Numbered from the stretch's first letter, positions 24,711-33,747 are shown. The stretch is DNA of 43,788 nucleotides from Cryobacterium sinapicolor (GCF_004403465.1 NZ_SOGQ01000024.1:1-43788); one strand, 5' to 3'. Notes: a model not told the origin generated them from the sequence alone. Numbers and translations: made by a program.

Positions 24711-26681
24711 TCATCGAGGGTTCTTCGTCAGGGATTCGAGCCTCGTCAACTCTATCGGCGCGGTCGGGGTGGTGGGCGTGGGCGACGGCGACGTGGGCGA
24801 CGGCGACACGGATGCCGGCGACGTGACCTGCTCCGTGTACAGCCGCGCGTAGATGCCGTCGGCGGCAAGCAGTTCGGTGTGGGTGCCGCTCTCCACGATC
24901 CGGCCGGCGTCGACGACGAAGATGACGTCGGCGGACACGATGGTCGACAGCCGGTGTGCGATGGCGATGGTCGTGCGGCCGCGGGAGGCGGTGTCCAGGG
25001 CGGCCTGCACGACTCGCTCGGAAATGGCGTCGAGGGCGCTGGTCGCCTCGTCGAGGATCAGCACCTCGGGGTCCTTGAGCAGCACCCGCGCGATGGCGAT
25101 GCGCTGCTTCTCACCGCCGGAGAGCCGGTAGCCGCGCTCCCCCACCAGGGTGTCGTAGCCATCCGGGAAGGAGGCGATGGTGTCGTGGATGCTCGCCGAC
25201 CGGGCGGCGGCCTCCAGCTCGGCATCCGTCGCCTCTGGTTTCGCGTAGCGGAGGTTCTCGGCGATGGTCGCGTGGAAGAGGTAGGTCTCCTGGCTCACAA
25301 TGCCGATCTGGGAGACCAGGGAACGCTGCGCGAGGCCGCGCACGTCGACGCCGGAGAAGAGCACCCGTCCGGCCGACGCCTCGTAGAAGCGCGGGATGAG
25401 ATAGGACACGGTGGTCTTGCCTGCGCCGGACGGTCCGACGAAGGCCGCGAACTGGCCGGGCTGGATCGTGAAGGAGACCTGGTCCAGGGTGGGACGCGAG
25501 TCCGCGCCCGCATCCGGATAGGCGAAGGTGACCCCGTCGAAGGCGACCCGGCCGACGGCATCCCCGCTGGCGGGGACAGGCACAGCGTCGGGGGCGTCGC
25601 GGATGGCCGGCCGGAGGTCGAGGTACTGGAAGATTCGCGCGAACAGGGCGGTCGAGGTCTGCAGGTCGAGGGCGACGCGCATCAGGCCGAGGAGCGGGAA
25701 CAGCAGCCTTGATTGCACGGTGGTGAAGGCCACGATCGTTCCGGCCGTGATGGCGGTCGTTCCGCTGCCCATCAGCAGGCCGGCCACTAGGTAGACGATG
25801 GCCGGGATGCTGGACAGGAAGATGCTCACCATGGCGAAGAACCACTGGCCGCTCATCTGCTGGCTGATCTGCAGCTTCACCTGGTTGGCGTTCTCGTCCG
25901 CGTAGCGGCCGATCTCGGTCTGCTGCCGGGTGAAGCTCTTCGAGAGGAGGATGCCGGACACGCTCAGCGTCTCCTGCGTGATCGCCGTCATGTCCGAGAG
26001 CGACTCCTGCGTCTTGGACGCGATGCGGGCCCGCACCTGGCCGACCCGGCGCTGGGCGAAGACGAGCAGGGGCATCAGGATGATGGCGACGATCGCCAGC
26101 TGCCAGCTCAGCAGCAGCATGGCCACGAGCGCCGCGATCACGGTCACGGCGTTGCCCAGCAGGCTGGAGACGGTGTTGGTGAGCACGCTCGCAACGCCGC
26201 CGACATCGTTCTGCAGCCGGGACTGGATGACACCCGTCTTCGTGCGGGTGAAGAAGCTCAGCTCCATCGCCTGCAGGTGGGTGAACAGGCGAACGCGCAG
26301 CGCCCCCATCACCGAATTACCGACGGTGGCGGTGAGCCAGGTCTGCCAGACTCCGAGCAGCTGCGACCCCAGGTAGATGGCGATCATCACGCCCACGAGC
26401 ACGGCGAGGCGCTGCACGTTCGGGGTGCCGCCGGGCGGGAAGAGTCCCTCGTCGAAGGCGCGCTGCACGAGGAGGGGCGGCACGACGGAGAGTGCCGCGC
26501 TGATGAGCACGAGCACCACGGTGACGGTGAGCGCCGCGCGGTGAGGTGCGAACAGGCCGGCGATCCGGCGGAGCAGATTCGGGATGTGCGGGGCCTCGGC
26601 GTTCTCGGCCCGCTGGGCCACGACATCCGCGCCGCTGACCCGCCCCCGTCGACCGCCGCCGCCACCGTGCATTCCACTCAT
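24711..26681 (-). CDS. ABC exporter, fused membrane and ATPase half-transporter
   Basis: A 656-residue MsbA/MDR-type half-transporter, presumably a homodimer. A Gly/Arg-rich N-terminal tail is followed by six transmembrane helices (about 45-330). The ATPase domain has Walker A GPSGAGKTTVSYL, signature YRLSGGEKQRIAIARVLL, Walker B VLILDEATSALD and switch His IAHRLST. The C-terminus is a Ser/Pro/Thr repeat tail. TAGAGT lies 6 nt before the ATG with no RBS, so the transcript is probably leaderless. It is upstream of cbs and metB. The substrate is unknown, and a link to thiol metabolism is only positional. Confidence 0.92.
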   Translation of the reverse strand: MSGMHGGGGGRRGRVSGADVVAQRAENAEAPHIPNLLRRIAGLFAPHRAALTVTVVLVLISAALSVVPPLLVQRAFDEGLFPPGGTPNVQRLAVLVGVMIAIYLGSQLLGVWQTWLTATVGNSVMGALRVRLFTHLQAMELSFFTRTKTGVIQSRLQNDVGGVASVLTNTVSSLLGNAVTVIAALVAMLLLSWQLAIVAIILMPLLVFAQRRVGQVRARIASKTQESLSDMTAITQETLSVSGILLSKSFTRQQTEIGRYADENANQVKLQISQQMSGQWFFAMVSIFLSSIPAIVYLVAGLLMGSGTTAITAGTIVAFTTVQSRLLFPLLGLMRVALDLQTSTALFARIFQYLDLRPAIRDAPDAVPVPASGDAVGRVAFDGVTFAYPDAGADSRPTLDQVSFTIQPGQFAAFVGPSGAGKTTVSYLIPRFYEASAGRVLFSGVDVRGLAQRSLVSQIGIVSQETYLFHATIAENLRYAKPEATDAELEAAARSASIHDTIASFPDGYDTLVGERGYRLSGGEKQRIAIARVLLKDPEVLILDEATSALDAISERVVQAALDTASRGRTTIAIAHRLSTIVSADVIFVVDAGRIVESGTHTELLAADGIYARLYTEQVTSPASVSPSPTSPSPTPTTPTAPIELTRLESLTKNPR

Positions 26682-26715
26682 GAATTCACTCTAAGCTGCC
26701 GCGCTGAGACACCAA

Positions 26716-26775
26716 TGTGCCCGTTCCGGACAACTGTTGCCGGCGGAACGGGCACAGTTGTCCGGAACGGGAACA
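26716..26775. repeat. Three-arm structured repeat of a second type
   Basis: GTGCCCGTTCC (26716-26726) can pair either with GGAACGGGCAC (26744-26754) or, within a longer 18-nt arm including GGACAACTGT, with ACAGTTGTCCGGAACGGG (26753-26770). A third arm GGAACGGGAACAC ends at 26775. The left/right/extra-right layout resembles the element at 4626-4695 though the sequence differs. It lies between the exporter start and the end of the sugar permease gene. Confidence 0.75.
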
Positions 26776-26803
26776 CTTCACCGACCGAGGCGGAAACGAG
26801 TGG

Positions 26804-27778
26804 CTAGCCCTTGGTCGAACCGGCGAGGAGGCCGCGCACGAAGTAGCGCTGCAGGGAGAAGAACACGAGCAGCGGAACCAGGATCGAGATGAACGCACCG
26901 GCGGTGAGCAGGTGCCAGTCCTGGCCTCGGGTACCGGTGATCTCGGCCAGCAGCTTGGTCATCGGAGCCACCGCGCCGTCCGCGAAGATCAGCGCCACGA
27001 GCAGGTCGTTCCAGACCCAGAGGAACTGGAAGATGGCGAAGGACGCGATTGCCGGCATGGTCAGCGGCAGCACGATTCGGAAGAAGATCTGACCGTGCCC
27101 GGCGCCGTCGACCCGTGCCGCCTCGATGACGTCGGCAGGGATCTCCGACACGAAGTTGTGCAGCAGGTAAATGGCCAGCGGCAGGGCGAACATCGTGTGC
27201 GCGATCCACACCTGCGAGTAGCCGCCGGCGTCGCTGATCGCGGAGACCACCGGGACGCCGAAGACCTCACCCTGCGAGAAGAACTGCAGTAGCGGCACGA
27301 GGGCCATCTGCAACGGAACGATCTGCAGCGCGAAAACCGCGATGAACAGAACGTTCTTGCCGCGGAAGTCGATCCAGGCGAACGCGTAGGCCGCGAGGCT
27401 GGCGATGATCAGCGGCAGCAGCGTGGCCGGCAGGGTGATCGCGATCGAGTTGATGAACGCACCGGCCAGGTTCAGCTGGCTGTTGCCGGCCTGGAGCACA
27501 TCACTGTAGTTATCGAGGGTGAGACCCCAGTTCGAGAAAAGCGTCCACCAGCCGGTGGTGCGCACCTCCTGGGCCGGGCGGAACGAGGAGACGAAGAGGC
27601 CGAACGTCGGGACCGTCCAGAGCACGGCGATCACGAGCGCCGCAATCGTGGCACCGCGGCTGGTCAGCCGTTTCTTGGTGCGCTTGGCCGCGGCGAACTC
27701 CTGGCGGCGCTCGCCCCGCCGGAGCTGCGTCTGGGTCTTCTTGTCGACGGGGAGTTCAACCGGAAGAATCGCACTCAT
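26804..27778 (-). CDS. Alpha-glucoside-type ABC transporter permease (AglG-like)
   Basis: A 324-residue membrane protein of the MalG/AglG class with six predicted helices after a basic N-terminus (QTQLRRGERRQEFAAAKRTKKR). The EAA loop is seen near residue 215 as DVIEAARVDGAGHGQIFFRI, the contact site for the ATPase. Its ATG overlaps the stop of the upstream permease gene (27775-27778). No ATPase gene is present in the cluster. A shared MsiK/MalK-type ATPase encoded elsewhere is typical of actinobacteria. Confidence 0.9.
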   Translation of the reverse strand: MSAILPVELPVDKKTQTQLRRGERRQEFAAAKRTKKRLTSRGATIAALVIAVLWTVPTFGLFVSSFRPAQEVRTTGWWTLFSNWGLTLDNYSDVLQAGNSQLNLAGAFINSIAITLPATLLPLIIASLAAYAFAWIDFRGKNVLFIAVFALQIVPLQMALVPLLQFFSQGEVFGVPVVSAISDAGGYSQVWIAHTMFALPLAIYLLHNFVSEIPADVIEAARVDGAGHGQIFFRIVLPLTMPAIASFAIFQFLWVWNDLLVALIFADGAVAPMTKLLAEITGTRGQDWHLLTAGAFISILVPLLVFFSLQRYFVRGLLAGSTKG

Positions 27779-28908
27779 CGGATTTCCCTCTGCTTCTGAA
27801 TCTGGCGGGCGTTGTATACAACGATCGGGAGCACGAGCAGGAACAGGATCACGGCGAAGGCGGCGGACCGGCCCTGCTCGAAGTTCTTGAACTGCGTGTA
27901 CATCTCATTCGCGATGACGCTGGTGTCGTTGGCTCCTGCGGTCATGGTCCGGACGATGTCGAAGACCTTGAGGGAGGCGATGGAGATCGTCGTCAGCACG
28001 ACGACGAGGGCGCTGCGGATGCCGGGGACCGTGACGTTGGTGAACTTCTGCCACGCGTTGGTGCCGTCGAGTTCGGCGGCCTCCATCTGCTCGGCCGGCA
28101 CGCCCTTGATGGCCGCGGAGAGCACGACCATGGCGAATCCGGTCTGCACCCAGATCAGCACGACGATCAGGAAGACTGTGTTCCAGGGTGCGTTCGCGAG
28201 GAAGTCGACGGGCTGGCCGCCGAACCACACCACGACCTGGTTGAGCAGGCCGATCTGGTTCTGGTCGGCCGGACGGGCCGTGTAGACGAAGCGCCAGATG
28301 ATGGACGCCCCGACGAAGGAGATGGCCATGGGCATGAAGACCATGATCTTGAAGTACTTCTCACCGCGGCTCTTGTCGATGAAGACCGCGTAGGCGAGTC
28401 CGGCGATGGTGGACACGAGCGGGGTGATGAGCACCCAGACGATCGTGTTGAGCACCGTGCGGATGGCCTCCGGCTGGGTGAACACCCAGACGAAGTTGTC
28501 GAAGCCGATGAAATCGGTTCCCCGCGAGTTCATGAACGCCTGCACCGTGGTCTGGATGGTCGGGATGATGAGTCCGACGATGAGGAGCAGGATGGCCGGC
28601 GCGAGGAAGCCGAAGAGCTGGAACAGGTAACCGGCGCCGGAGCGCGAGCGGTAGTCGACGATGAAGAAGACTCCGCCGAGGACGGCGGCCCCGGCGATGG
28701 CCCACCAGTACGATCCCGCGGCGAGCAGGATGAGCAGCGGTGCGGCGACGCAGACAGCGAGACGGATGACGGTGTATACGGCACCCTTGCGCGGGGCTAT
28801 CTCGACGAAGAACAGGATCGCGGCCACCAGGGCGACGAACGCGAGGATGATGATGGGGACTTGGACCAGGGGCGGCAAGTCAGCCAGCCAGGCAAGGAAT
28901 GCCGACAT
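27775..28908 (-). CDS. Alpha-glucoside-type ABC transporter permease (AglF-like)
   Basis: A 377-residue membrane protein. It is longer than MalF-like partners because of about 90 extra N-terminal residues with three hydrophobic helices (LVQVPIIILAFVALVAAILF and two more). This extension is usual for AglF-type proteins. The EAA loop GVPAEQMEAAELDGTNAWQKF is conserved. GAGAGG precedes the ATG. It lies 156 nt downstream of the binding-protein gene, with two hairpins in the gap, and is coupled to the next permease by a 4-nt overlap. Confidence 0.9.
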   Translation of the reverse strand: MSAFLAWLADLPPLVQVPIIILAFVALVAAILFFVEIAPRKGAVYTVIRLAVCVAAPLLILLAAGSYWWAIAGAAVLGGVFFIVDYRSRSGAGYLFQLFGFLAPAILLLIVGLIIPTIQTTVQAFMNSRGTDFIGFDNFVWVFTQPEAIRTVLNTIVWVLITPLVSTIAGLAYAVFIDKSRGEKYFKIMVFMPMAISFVGASIIWRFVYTARPADQNQIGLLNQVVVWFGGQPVDFLANAPWNTVFLIVVLIWVQTGFAMVVLSAAIKGVPAEQMEAAELDGTNAWQKFTNVTVPGIRSALVVVLTTISIASLKVFDIVRTMTAGANDTSVIANEMYTQFKNFEQGRSAAFAVILFLLVLPIVVYNARQIQKQREIR

Positions 28909-28944
28909 ATGAAACCTCTCGAGTACGACTGCGGACTCACAGTT

Positions 28945-29026
28945 TGCTGGTGGGGCGGAAAACTACCGCCACGGTACACCAGCAGGGGGGTGCGGGTCGC
29001 CCCTTGTCTCGGGGGACGACCCGCAC
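28945..29026 (-). terminator. Two hairpins between binding-protein and permease genes
   Basis: TGCTGGTG (28945-28952) pairs with CACCAGCA (28977-28984), with inner GGCGG/CCGCC. GTGCGGGTCGCCCC (28990-29003) pairs with GGGgACGACCCGCAC (29011-29026), with one mismatch. No U-run follows. Such hairpins after a binding-protein gene usually stabilise its mRNA or partly terminate, so that binding protein exceeds permease. Confidence 0.65.
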
Positions 29027-29064
29027 GGTTGTGGTTCTGTTAGATGAGTTGGTTCACACTCGAA

Positions 29065-30381
29065 CTAGCTGGAGGGCCAGCCTGCTTCGATGCTGGTGAG
29101 CACCTCGTCGGTCGGGGCTCCATTGATCCAGTTGACCATTCCCTTCCAGAAGGTGCCGGCGCCAACGGAGCCGGGCATCAGGTCGGAGGCGTCAAAGCGG
29201 AAGGTGGTCTCCGGGTCCTGGAGGATCTTGATGGCTTCCTGCAGGATGGGGCTCTTCGCGTTGGCCGGGTCGAGACCCGAGTTGGCGCTGATCACTCCAC
29301 CGAGGCTGACGCGGCTGTTGGCCCAGTCGTCGCTGGAGAGGTATGTCTGAACGGCCTGGGTGTCGGCGTCATCGGCGAATGCGGCGACGATCTCGCCACC
29401 ACCGGTCACGGCCTGGCTGCCGGCTTCTTCGGCCGGGGTGATGAAGGCCCAAACGTCACCGTCGGGACCGACCTCTCCACCGGCATCCGTGATGAAGCCG
29501 TCGAAGAAGGATGCCTGGTGGTGCAGCGCGCATGTTCCGTCGGCGAGCGGCGTAGCCACGTCACCGAACGGGGTGCTGTTGATCGAGCGGACATCACCGA
29601 ACGTCGCGTTGACGCTGGCCGGGTTCAGCAGGATCTCTCCGACGGAGTCGAAGGCGGACTTGATCGCGGGGTCCGTGAACGGGATCTCGTTGGCCACCCA
29701 CTTGTCGTAGGTCTCCGCGCCGGCCTGACGCAGGACGAGGTCTTCGACCCAGTCCGTGCCCGGCCAGCCGGTTGCGTCGCCCGAGCCGAATCCGGCGCAC
29801 CACGGGGCGCTGCCGGACTTCTCCTGGATGGTCTGGGTCAGGGTGAGGAGTTCGTCCCAGGTCTCGGGAACTTCAACGCCCCACTCGGTGAACTTGGCCG
29901 GGGAGTACCAGATGAAGCCCTTGACGCTCGCCATCAGCGGCGCACCGTAGAACGTGTCGCCGACGGTGCCGTAGGCCTTCCAGTCCTTGGACCAGAACTC
30001 GTCGACGTTGTCTTCGACGGTCTTCGGGGCCGGCTTGAGGAAGTCGCGGCTGGCGAGGTCGGCCATCAGGCCGGGCTGCGGGAAGATCGCGATGTCGGGA
30101 GCGCTGCCGCCCTGTGCACGGATGGCGATCTGAGCCTCGAATTCCTTCGACGCCTCGTACTGGATGTCGATGTCGTTCTCTGCTTCCCAGTCAGCCCAGG
30201 ACTCTTCGAGAAGCTCGGCCTCGGTGTCACCGATGGTGCCGTAGACGGAGACGACGCCGTCGCCCTCGGCTCCGGCATCGGTGTTCGTGCTACCGGGCCC
30301 ACCGGAACATCCGGCCAAGGTCAGACCGGCAATCGCCGCAATGGCGATGGGTGCTGTGATTCGGCGGTGGAGAGACCGCAT
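29065..30381 (-). CDS. Alpha-glucoside-type ABC transporter, substrate-binding lipoprotein (AglE-like)
   Basis: A 438-residue lipoprotein. The ATG at 30381 has GGAGG 6 nt upstream. The signal peptide ends in the lipobox TLAGC (Cys25), followed by a Gly/Ser/Asp linker. The fold is SBP_bac_1 type: YEASKEFEAQIAIRAQGGSAPDIAIFPQPG and LLTLTQTIQEKSGSAPWCAGFG are typical of AglE-like binders of alpha-glucosides. It is the first gene of the operon and follows a LacI-type operator, divergent from a LacI-family gene. The sugar is inferred only from family resemblance. Confidence 0.9.
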   Translation of the reverse strand: MRSLHRRITAPIAIAAIAGLTLAGCSGGPGSTNTDAGAEGDGVVSVYGTIGDTEAELLEESWADWEAENDIDIQYEASKEFEAQIAIRAQGGSAPDIAIFPQPGLMADLASRDFLKPAPKTVEDNVDEFWSKDWKAYGTVGDTFYGAPLMASVKGFIWYSPAKFTEWGVEVPETWDELLTLTQTIQEKSGSAPWCAGFGSGDATGWPGTDWVEDLVLRQAGAETYDKWVANEIPFTDPAIKSAFDSVGEILLNPASVNATFGDVRSINSTPFGDVATPLADGTCALHHQASFFDGFITDAGGEVGPDGDVWAFITPAEEAGSQAVTGGGEIVAAFADDADTQAVQTYLSSDDWANSRVSLGGVISANSGLDPANAKSPILQEAIKILQDPETTFRFDASDLMPGSVGAGTFWKGMVNWINGAPTDEVLTSIEAGWPSS

Positions 30382-30478
30382 TTTTCCTCCTCGTTGAGTG
30401 ATGACGGTGCGCCGAGTACCACCCGGACAACACCACGGTGCTGCAGGAACTGCTTGTGTGCCGAAAACGATCAGATAA

Positions 30479-30526
30479 GGAACCGGTTCCACACCATAAG
30501 TTACGGTACGGCGGGCCGAATCGCAA
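30479..30526 (-). promoter_or_regulatory. Promoter and operator of the alpha-glucoside-type importer
   Basis: On the minus strand TTGCGA (30521-30526) is 17 nt before TAACTT (30498-30503). The perfect palindrome GGAACCGGTTCC (30479-30490) follows 7 nt after the -10, covering the expected start site. Confidence 0.75.
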
Positions 30527-30631
30527 GATCAAATTGTCACGGATTGGCAAAGATCGCGCTCCCGCCGCGGAACCCTCGAAAATCTGTTCTCGGGTCTGCC
30601 TCTGGGCCGTGTCGCATTCCGACGGTTTTGA

Positions 30632-30645
30632 TGGAACCGGTTCCA
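30632..30645. promoter_or_regulatory. LacI operator before the regulator gene
   Basis: TGGAACCGGTTCCA is a perfect 14-bp palindrome 55 nt upstream of the regulator start. It has the same core as the importer operator, indicating autoregulation. A TACAGT -10-like box lies at 30664-30669. Confidence 0.75.
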
Positions 30646-30700
30646 GCGGACCCGCCGGAGCGGTACAGTATTCCAAACGGGTCCAAGGGCGGAGGCTGGA

Positions 30701-31750
30701 GTGAGCGCAATCGCGGATGTCGCACGCCTCGCCGGCGTCGCAAAGGCGACCGCCTCCCGCGCCCTGAGCGGTCGCGGCTACGTGTCGGAGCAGACCCGGA
30801 TCAAGGTCATCGCCGCGGCCAGGGAGATCGGCTACGTCGCCTCGCCCAACGCCGCCAGTCTGGTCACCGGGCGCACCAAGAGCATCGGCGTGATCATCCC
30901 GTTCATCAGCCGCTGGTACTTCTCCGAGGTCCTGGAGAGCATGGAACAGGCACTGCTCGACGAGGGATACGACATGACCCTCTACAACCTGCCGACCCCC
31001 TCGCCCGAGCGGGAGCGGGTCTTCGACTACTTCCTCGCCCGTAAGCGCTTCGACGGCGTGATCTCAGTCGGTGTGGCGCTCAGCGATGACGAGGTCACCC
31101 TGCTGCATCGGCTGGGCCGCCCACTGGTCGGAATCGGCGGCCCCATCCGCGGCGTGGACACGATCGCCATCGACGACGTGGCCGCGGCCCGGCTCGCCAC
31201 GGAACACCTGCTCAGCCTGGGGCACACGGACATCGTGCACATCGGCGGCAGCAAGGAAGACGAGATGGACTTCCAGGTGCACAGCAACAGACTCACCGGT
31301 TTCTACTCCGCGATGCGGGACGCCGGGCTGTCGTCTTCGAGTTCCAGCTCCGGGTCGTTCTACGCCTGCGAGTTCACGATGCCGGGCGGCTACGGGGTGG
31401 GCCTGGCCGTGTTCGGCGACCCGCGCACCCGCCCCACCGCGGTCTTCGCGGCGAGCGACGAGATCGCGATCGGCCTGATCGTCGCCGCGAGGGAGTTGGG
31501 CATTCAGGTGCCGGCCGACCTGTCCGTGATCGGCATCGACGGGCATCCGTATGCCGCTATGTTCCGCCTGACCACCCTCGAGCAGCACCCGCGCACCCAG
31601 GGCCGGCTCGCGGTGCAGGCCCTTCTGGCGGAACTGGAGAATCCCACCCCGCGCGGCGACGAGGACCACCTGACCCGACTGCCCACGAACCTGGTCATCC
31701 GGTCGAGCACCAGCGGGCCGCGGCTGACCCACGGGGTCGACCGCGGGTAG
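30701..31750 (+). CDS. LacI-family repressor of the alpha-glucoside-type importer
   Basis: A 349-residue repressor with GTG start and GGAGG 5 nt upstream. The HTH is AIADVARLAGVAKATASRAL at the extreme N-terminus, followed by the hinge YVASPNAASLVTGRTKSIGVI. The effector domain contains DDVAAARLATEHLLSLGHTD, FAASDEIAIGLIVAARELGI and LSVIGIDGHPYAAMFRLTTLEQ. A run of seven serines (about 210-216) sits in a surface loop. Divergent from the transporter operon and flanked by GGAACCGGTTCC sites, it most likely represses both. Similar AACCGGTT sites near 6865-6890 suggest a distant target. Confidence 0.92.
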   Translation: MSAIADVARLAGVAKATASRALSGRGYVSEQTRIKVIAAAREIGYVASPNAASLVTGRTKSIGVIIPFISRWYFSEVLESMEQALLDEGYDMTLYNLPTPSPERERVFDYFLARKRFDGVISVGVALSDDEVTLLHRLGRPLVGIGGPIRGVDTIAIDDVAAARLATEHLLSLGHTDIVHIGGSKEDEMDFQVHSNRLTGFYSAMRDAGLSSSSSSSGSFYACEFTMPGGYGVGLAVFGDPRTRPTAVFAASDEIAIGLIVAARELGIQVPADLSVIGIDGHPYAAMFRLTTLEQHPRTQGRLAVQALLAELENPTPRGDEDHLTRLPTNLVIRSSTSGPRLTHGVDRG

Positions 31751-31767
31751 GACCAGACTGGCGAGGG

Positions 31768-31974
31768 TCAGCTGTCCCCCGCGTTGATCGCCTCGGCTTT
31801 CTCCAGCCTGTCGAGGCGCTCGACGATTCCGTTCGCGCGATAAAGGCGGGCATGGCCGAGCACCAGGATCATCACGGCCACAAGGACCGCACCGGCGGCC
31901 GCGACGAACGGCGTAGCCGGTCCGAAGGCCCCGGCGAGCAGAGTCGCCCCCGGCGGCGCGAGGGTGCCGCTCAT
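31768..31974 (-). CDS. Small single-span membrane protein
   Basis: A 68-residue protein with one hydrophobic segment (about 22-41, TPFVAAAGAVLVAVMILVLG) followed by a charged helical tail (RANGIVERLDRLEKAEAI) that may form a coiled coil. Its ATG overlaps the stop of the MarR reading frame (31971-31974), implying co-translation with that regulator. No known family was recognised. Coupling to a MarR gene suggests it may be a regulated membrane or stress factor, but this is only positional. Confidence 0.6.
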   Translation of the reverse strand: MSGTLAPPGATLLAGAFGPATPFVAAAGAVLVAVMILVLGHARLYRANGIVERLDRLEKAEAINAGDS

Positions 31975-32446
31975 TCGGGTGCCGCGTCACGTTCGAATTC
32001 GGTGCCGTCGACCCGGTCGCGCAGGATCATGATCGCGCGTTCCAGGGTGTCGGTGTCGGCCTGCGGCAGATCAGCGAAGACCGGGAGCAGCGCCAGGGCC
32101 AGTCGGCGGCGCCAGTCGACCAAAGCATCCTCACCTGCACCGGTGATCGCGGTGAGGGCCACCCGGGCATCGAGAGGGTCAGGCCGACGGGTGGCCCACC
32201 CTCGCTCGGCCAGGTGGGTGACGAGCGGGGTCGCTGTCGGCTGCGAGACCCGGCTGCGGGCAGCGAGCTCGCCAGCCGGATCGGGCCGGTCTGGCGCAGA
32301 ACACTGAGAGTACGCCAGGCCGCGGGAGACTCGGCCACCGCGGTGCCGGTGGGCTCGGCACTGTGCGCAGCATGGGCAGCAAGACGGGTAAGCCGATGGT
32401 TGACCGTGATCAGGTCACCCAGGATTTCGGAAAGGTCAGCAGGCAT
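31971..32446 (-). pseudogene. MarR-family regulator interrupted by a frameshift
   Basis: The start at 32446 reads MPADLSEILGDLITVNHRLTRL and continues to LRQTGPIRL, a normal MarR N-terminus. Near 32272 the frame is lost: the expected GELAARSRVSQPTATPLVTHL helix-turn-helix is present but one frame away. It continues as ALTAITGAGEDALVDWRRRLALAL and VFADLPQADTDTLERAIMIL to a stop at 31971. One missing base in the CGGCTGGCG stretch explains it. Both halves look otherwise intact, so a recent mutation or a base error in the sequence is more likely than an old pseudogene. A TATATA -10-like box lies upstream near 32473. Confidence 0.78.
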
Positions 32447-32496
32447 CCATCGAGTGCATACATGGCTCAGCTATATAAATGACCGGCGTCAACAAC

Positions 32497-32531
32497 AGAA
32501 GGCGCCGCATCCGATGGATGCGACGCCTTCT
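32497..32531. terminator. Hairpin after rplL
   Basis: AGAAGGCGCCGCATCC and GGATGCGaCGCCTTCT pair over 16 bp with one mismatch and the loop gat. It is located 66 nt past the rplL stop and before the convergently unrelated MarR promoter. Confidence 0.75.
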
Positions 32532-32596
32532 CTCTGGTGGACGGCTTGCGCCGTCACGCCTCCACTCGAAGCAGAGAACCCCTTGCGGGGCCCCGA

Positions 32597-32980
32597 CTAC
32601 TTGAGGGCTGCGGTGGCGCCGGCAGCTTCGAGAGCAGCCTTGCCCTTTTCGGCGGCTTCCTTGGAAACGCCTTCGAGGACGGCCTTCGGCGCGCCATCGA
32701 CGACGGCCTTGGCCTCGCCGAGGCCCAGGCTGGTGAGCTCGCGCACAACCTTGATGACCTGGATCTTCTTGTCGCCGACAGCCTCGAGGATGACGTCGAA
32801 AGCGGACTGCTCTTCGACCTCTTCAGCGGGGGCAGCGGGACCGGCAGCGCCAGCAACGGCGACCGGAGCGGCGGCGGTGACCTCGAAGGTCTCCTCGAAC
32901 GCCTTGACGAACTCGGAGAGCTCGATGAGGGTGAGGCCCTTGAACTGTTCGAGCAATTCCTCGGTGGAAAGCTTTGCCAT
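32597..32980 (-). CDS. rplL: Large ribosomal subunit protein L7/L12 (bL12)
   Basis: A 127-residue stalk protein that recruits translation factors to the ribosome. The N-terminal dimerisation helices ([20 protein letters not shown]) are followed by an Ala/Pro/Val hinge (about 48-62). The C-terminal factor-binding domain has [37 protein letters not shown] and [15 protein letters not shown]. Length and domain order are normal. It lies 52 nt after rplJ in the conserved pair. Confidence 0.97.
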   Translation of the reverse strand: MAKLSTEELLEQFKGLTLIELSEFVKAFEETFEVTAAAPVAVAGAAGPAAPAEEVEEQSAFDVILEAVGDKKIQVIKVVRELTSLGLGEAKAVVDGAPKAVLEGVSKEAAEKGKAALEAAGATAALK

Positions 32981-33032
32981 GATTATTCTCCCTATAGTTT
33001 CTTAGTTACTCACCGCGATGCCAGGCAGATGC

Positions 33033-33548
33033 CTAGTTCGCGGACTCCTGCTTCTCACGCAGCGCGTCGATGGTGCGAACAGCCTTCGACAGCGGTGCGT
33101 TGAACAGATATGCGGCTCCGAACAGCGAGGCCTTGAATGCGCCGGCCAGCTTGGCCAGCAGCACTTCGCGGGACTCGAGGTCGGCGAGCTTGCCTACCTC
33201 TGCGGCGGTGAGCGGGTTACCGTCGAAGTAACCACCCTTCACTACCAGGAGAGGGTTTGCCTTGGTGAAGGCACGCAGGGTCTTCGCAACGGCGACAGGG
33301 TCTCCGTGAACGAATGCGATTGCGGACGGACCGACAAGCTCGTCGTCAAACGACGTGATGCCGGCGTTGTTGGCCGCAATCTTGGTCAGCGTGTTCTTCA
33401 CCACGGCGTACGTGGCGTCCGCACTGATGGAAACGCGCAGCGACTTGAGCTGCGCAACAGTGAGACCGCGGTACTCGGTGAGCAGAACGGCGGTCGAGCT
33501 CTGGAATTTCTCCGTAAGCTCGGCGACCGTTGCTTCCTTGTTCGCCAT
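33033..33548 (-). CDS. rplJ: Large ribosomal subunit protein L10 (uL10)
   Basis: A 171-residue protein forming the base of the L7/L12 stalk on 23S rRNA. The ATG at 33548 is chosen because GAGGAG lies about 5 nt upstream; the frame extends further 5' but lacks ribosomal sequence. Typical regions are [52 protein letters not shown] and [17 protein letters not shown]. The C-terminal helix ([15 protein letters not shown]) binds L7/L12 dimers. A structured leader with an attenuator precedes it. Confidence 0.96.
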   Translation of the reverse strand: MANKEATVAELTEKFQSSTAVLLTEYRGLTVAQLKSLRVSISADATYAVVKNTLTKIAANNAGITSFDDELVGPSAIAFVHGDPVAVAKTLRAFTKANPLLVVKGGYFDGNPLTAAEVGKLADLESREVLLAKLAGAFKASLFGAAYLFNAPLSKAVRTIDALREKQESAN

Positions 33549-33741
33549 GGCGCTCCTCTTGGTTTCATGTGCCGGTAGCCCGGGGAGCAGACATGAAAAA
33601 AGCTCCGGCGCAGGCGCCGGAGCTGGGAACGCATTCCGTGGGAATGCAATCAGACTTCGAATCCTGCGCGGGCCGTTCACGTGAATGAACCTTCGATTGC
33701 CTCTGCATTTCTGCAGGGCAATAACCGGCGGTCTTTGGCTT
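33549..33741 (-). promoter_or_regulatory. L10 leader with transcription attenuator
   Basis: The roughly 193-nt leader of rplJ contains a perfect hairpin of 11-bp arms (AGCTCCGGCGC / GCGCCGGAGCT, 33601-33624) followed on the transcript by five to six U (33596-33601). This is a textbook intrinsic terminator lying upstream of the gene it would control. A second hairpin GCATTCC/GGAATGC lies at 33631-33647. Autogenous control of rplJ-rplL by L10 (or the L10-L12 complex) through such leaders is established in other bacteria. Confidence 0.75.
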
Positions 33742-33747
33742 TGCCCC

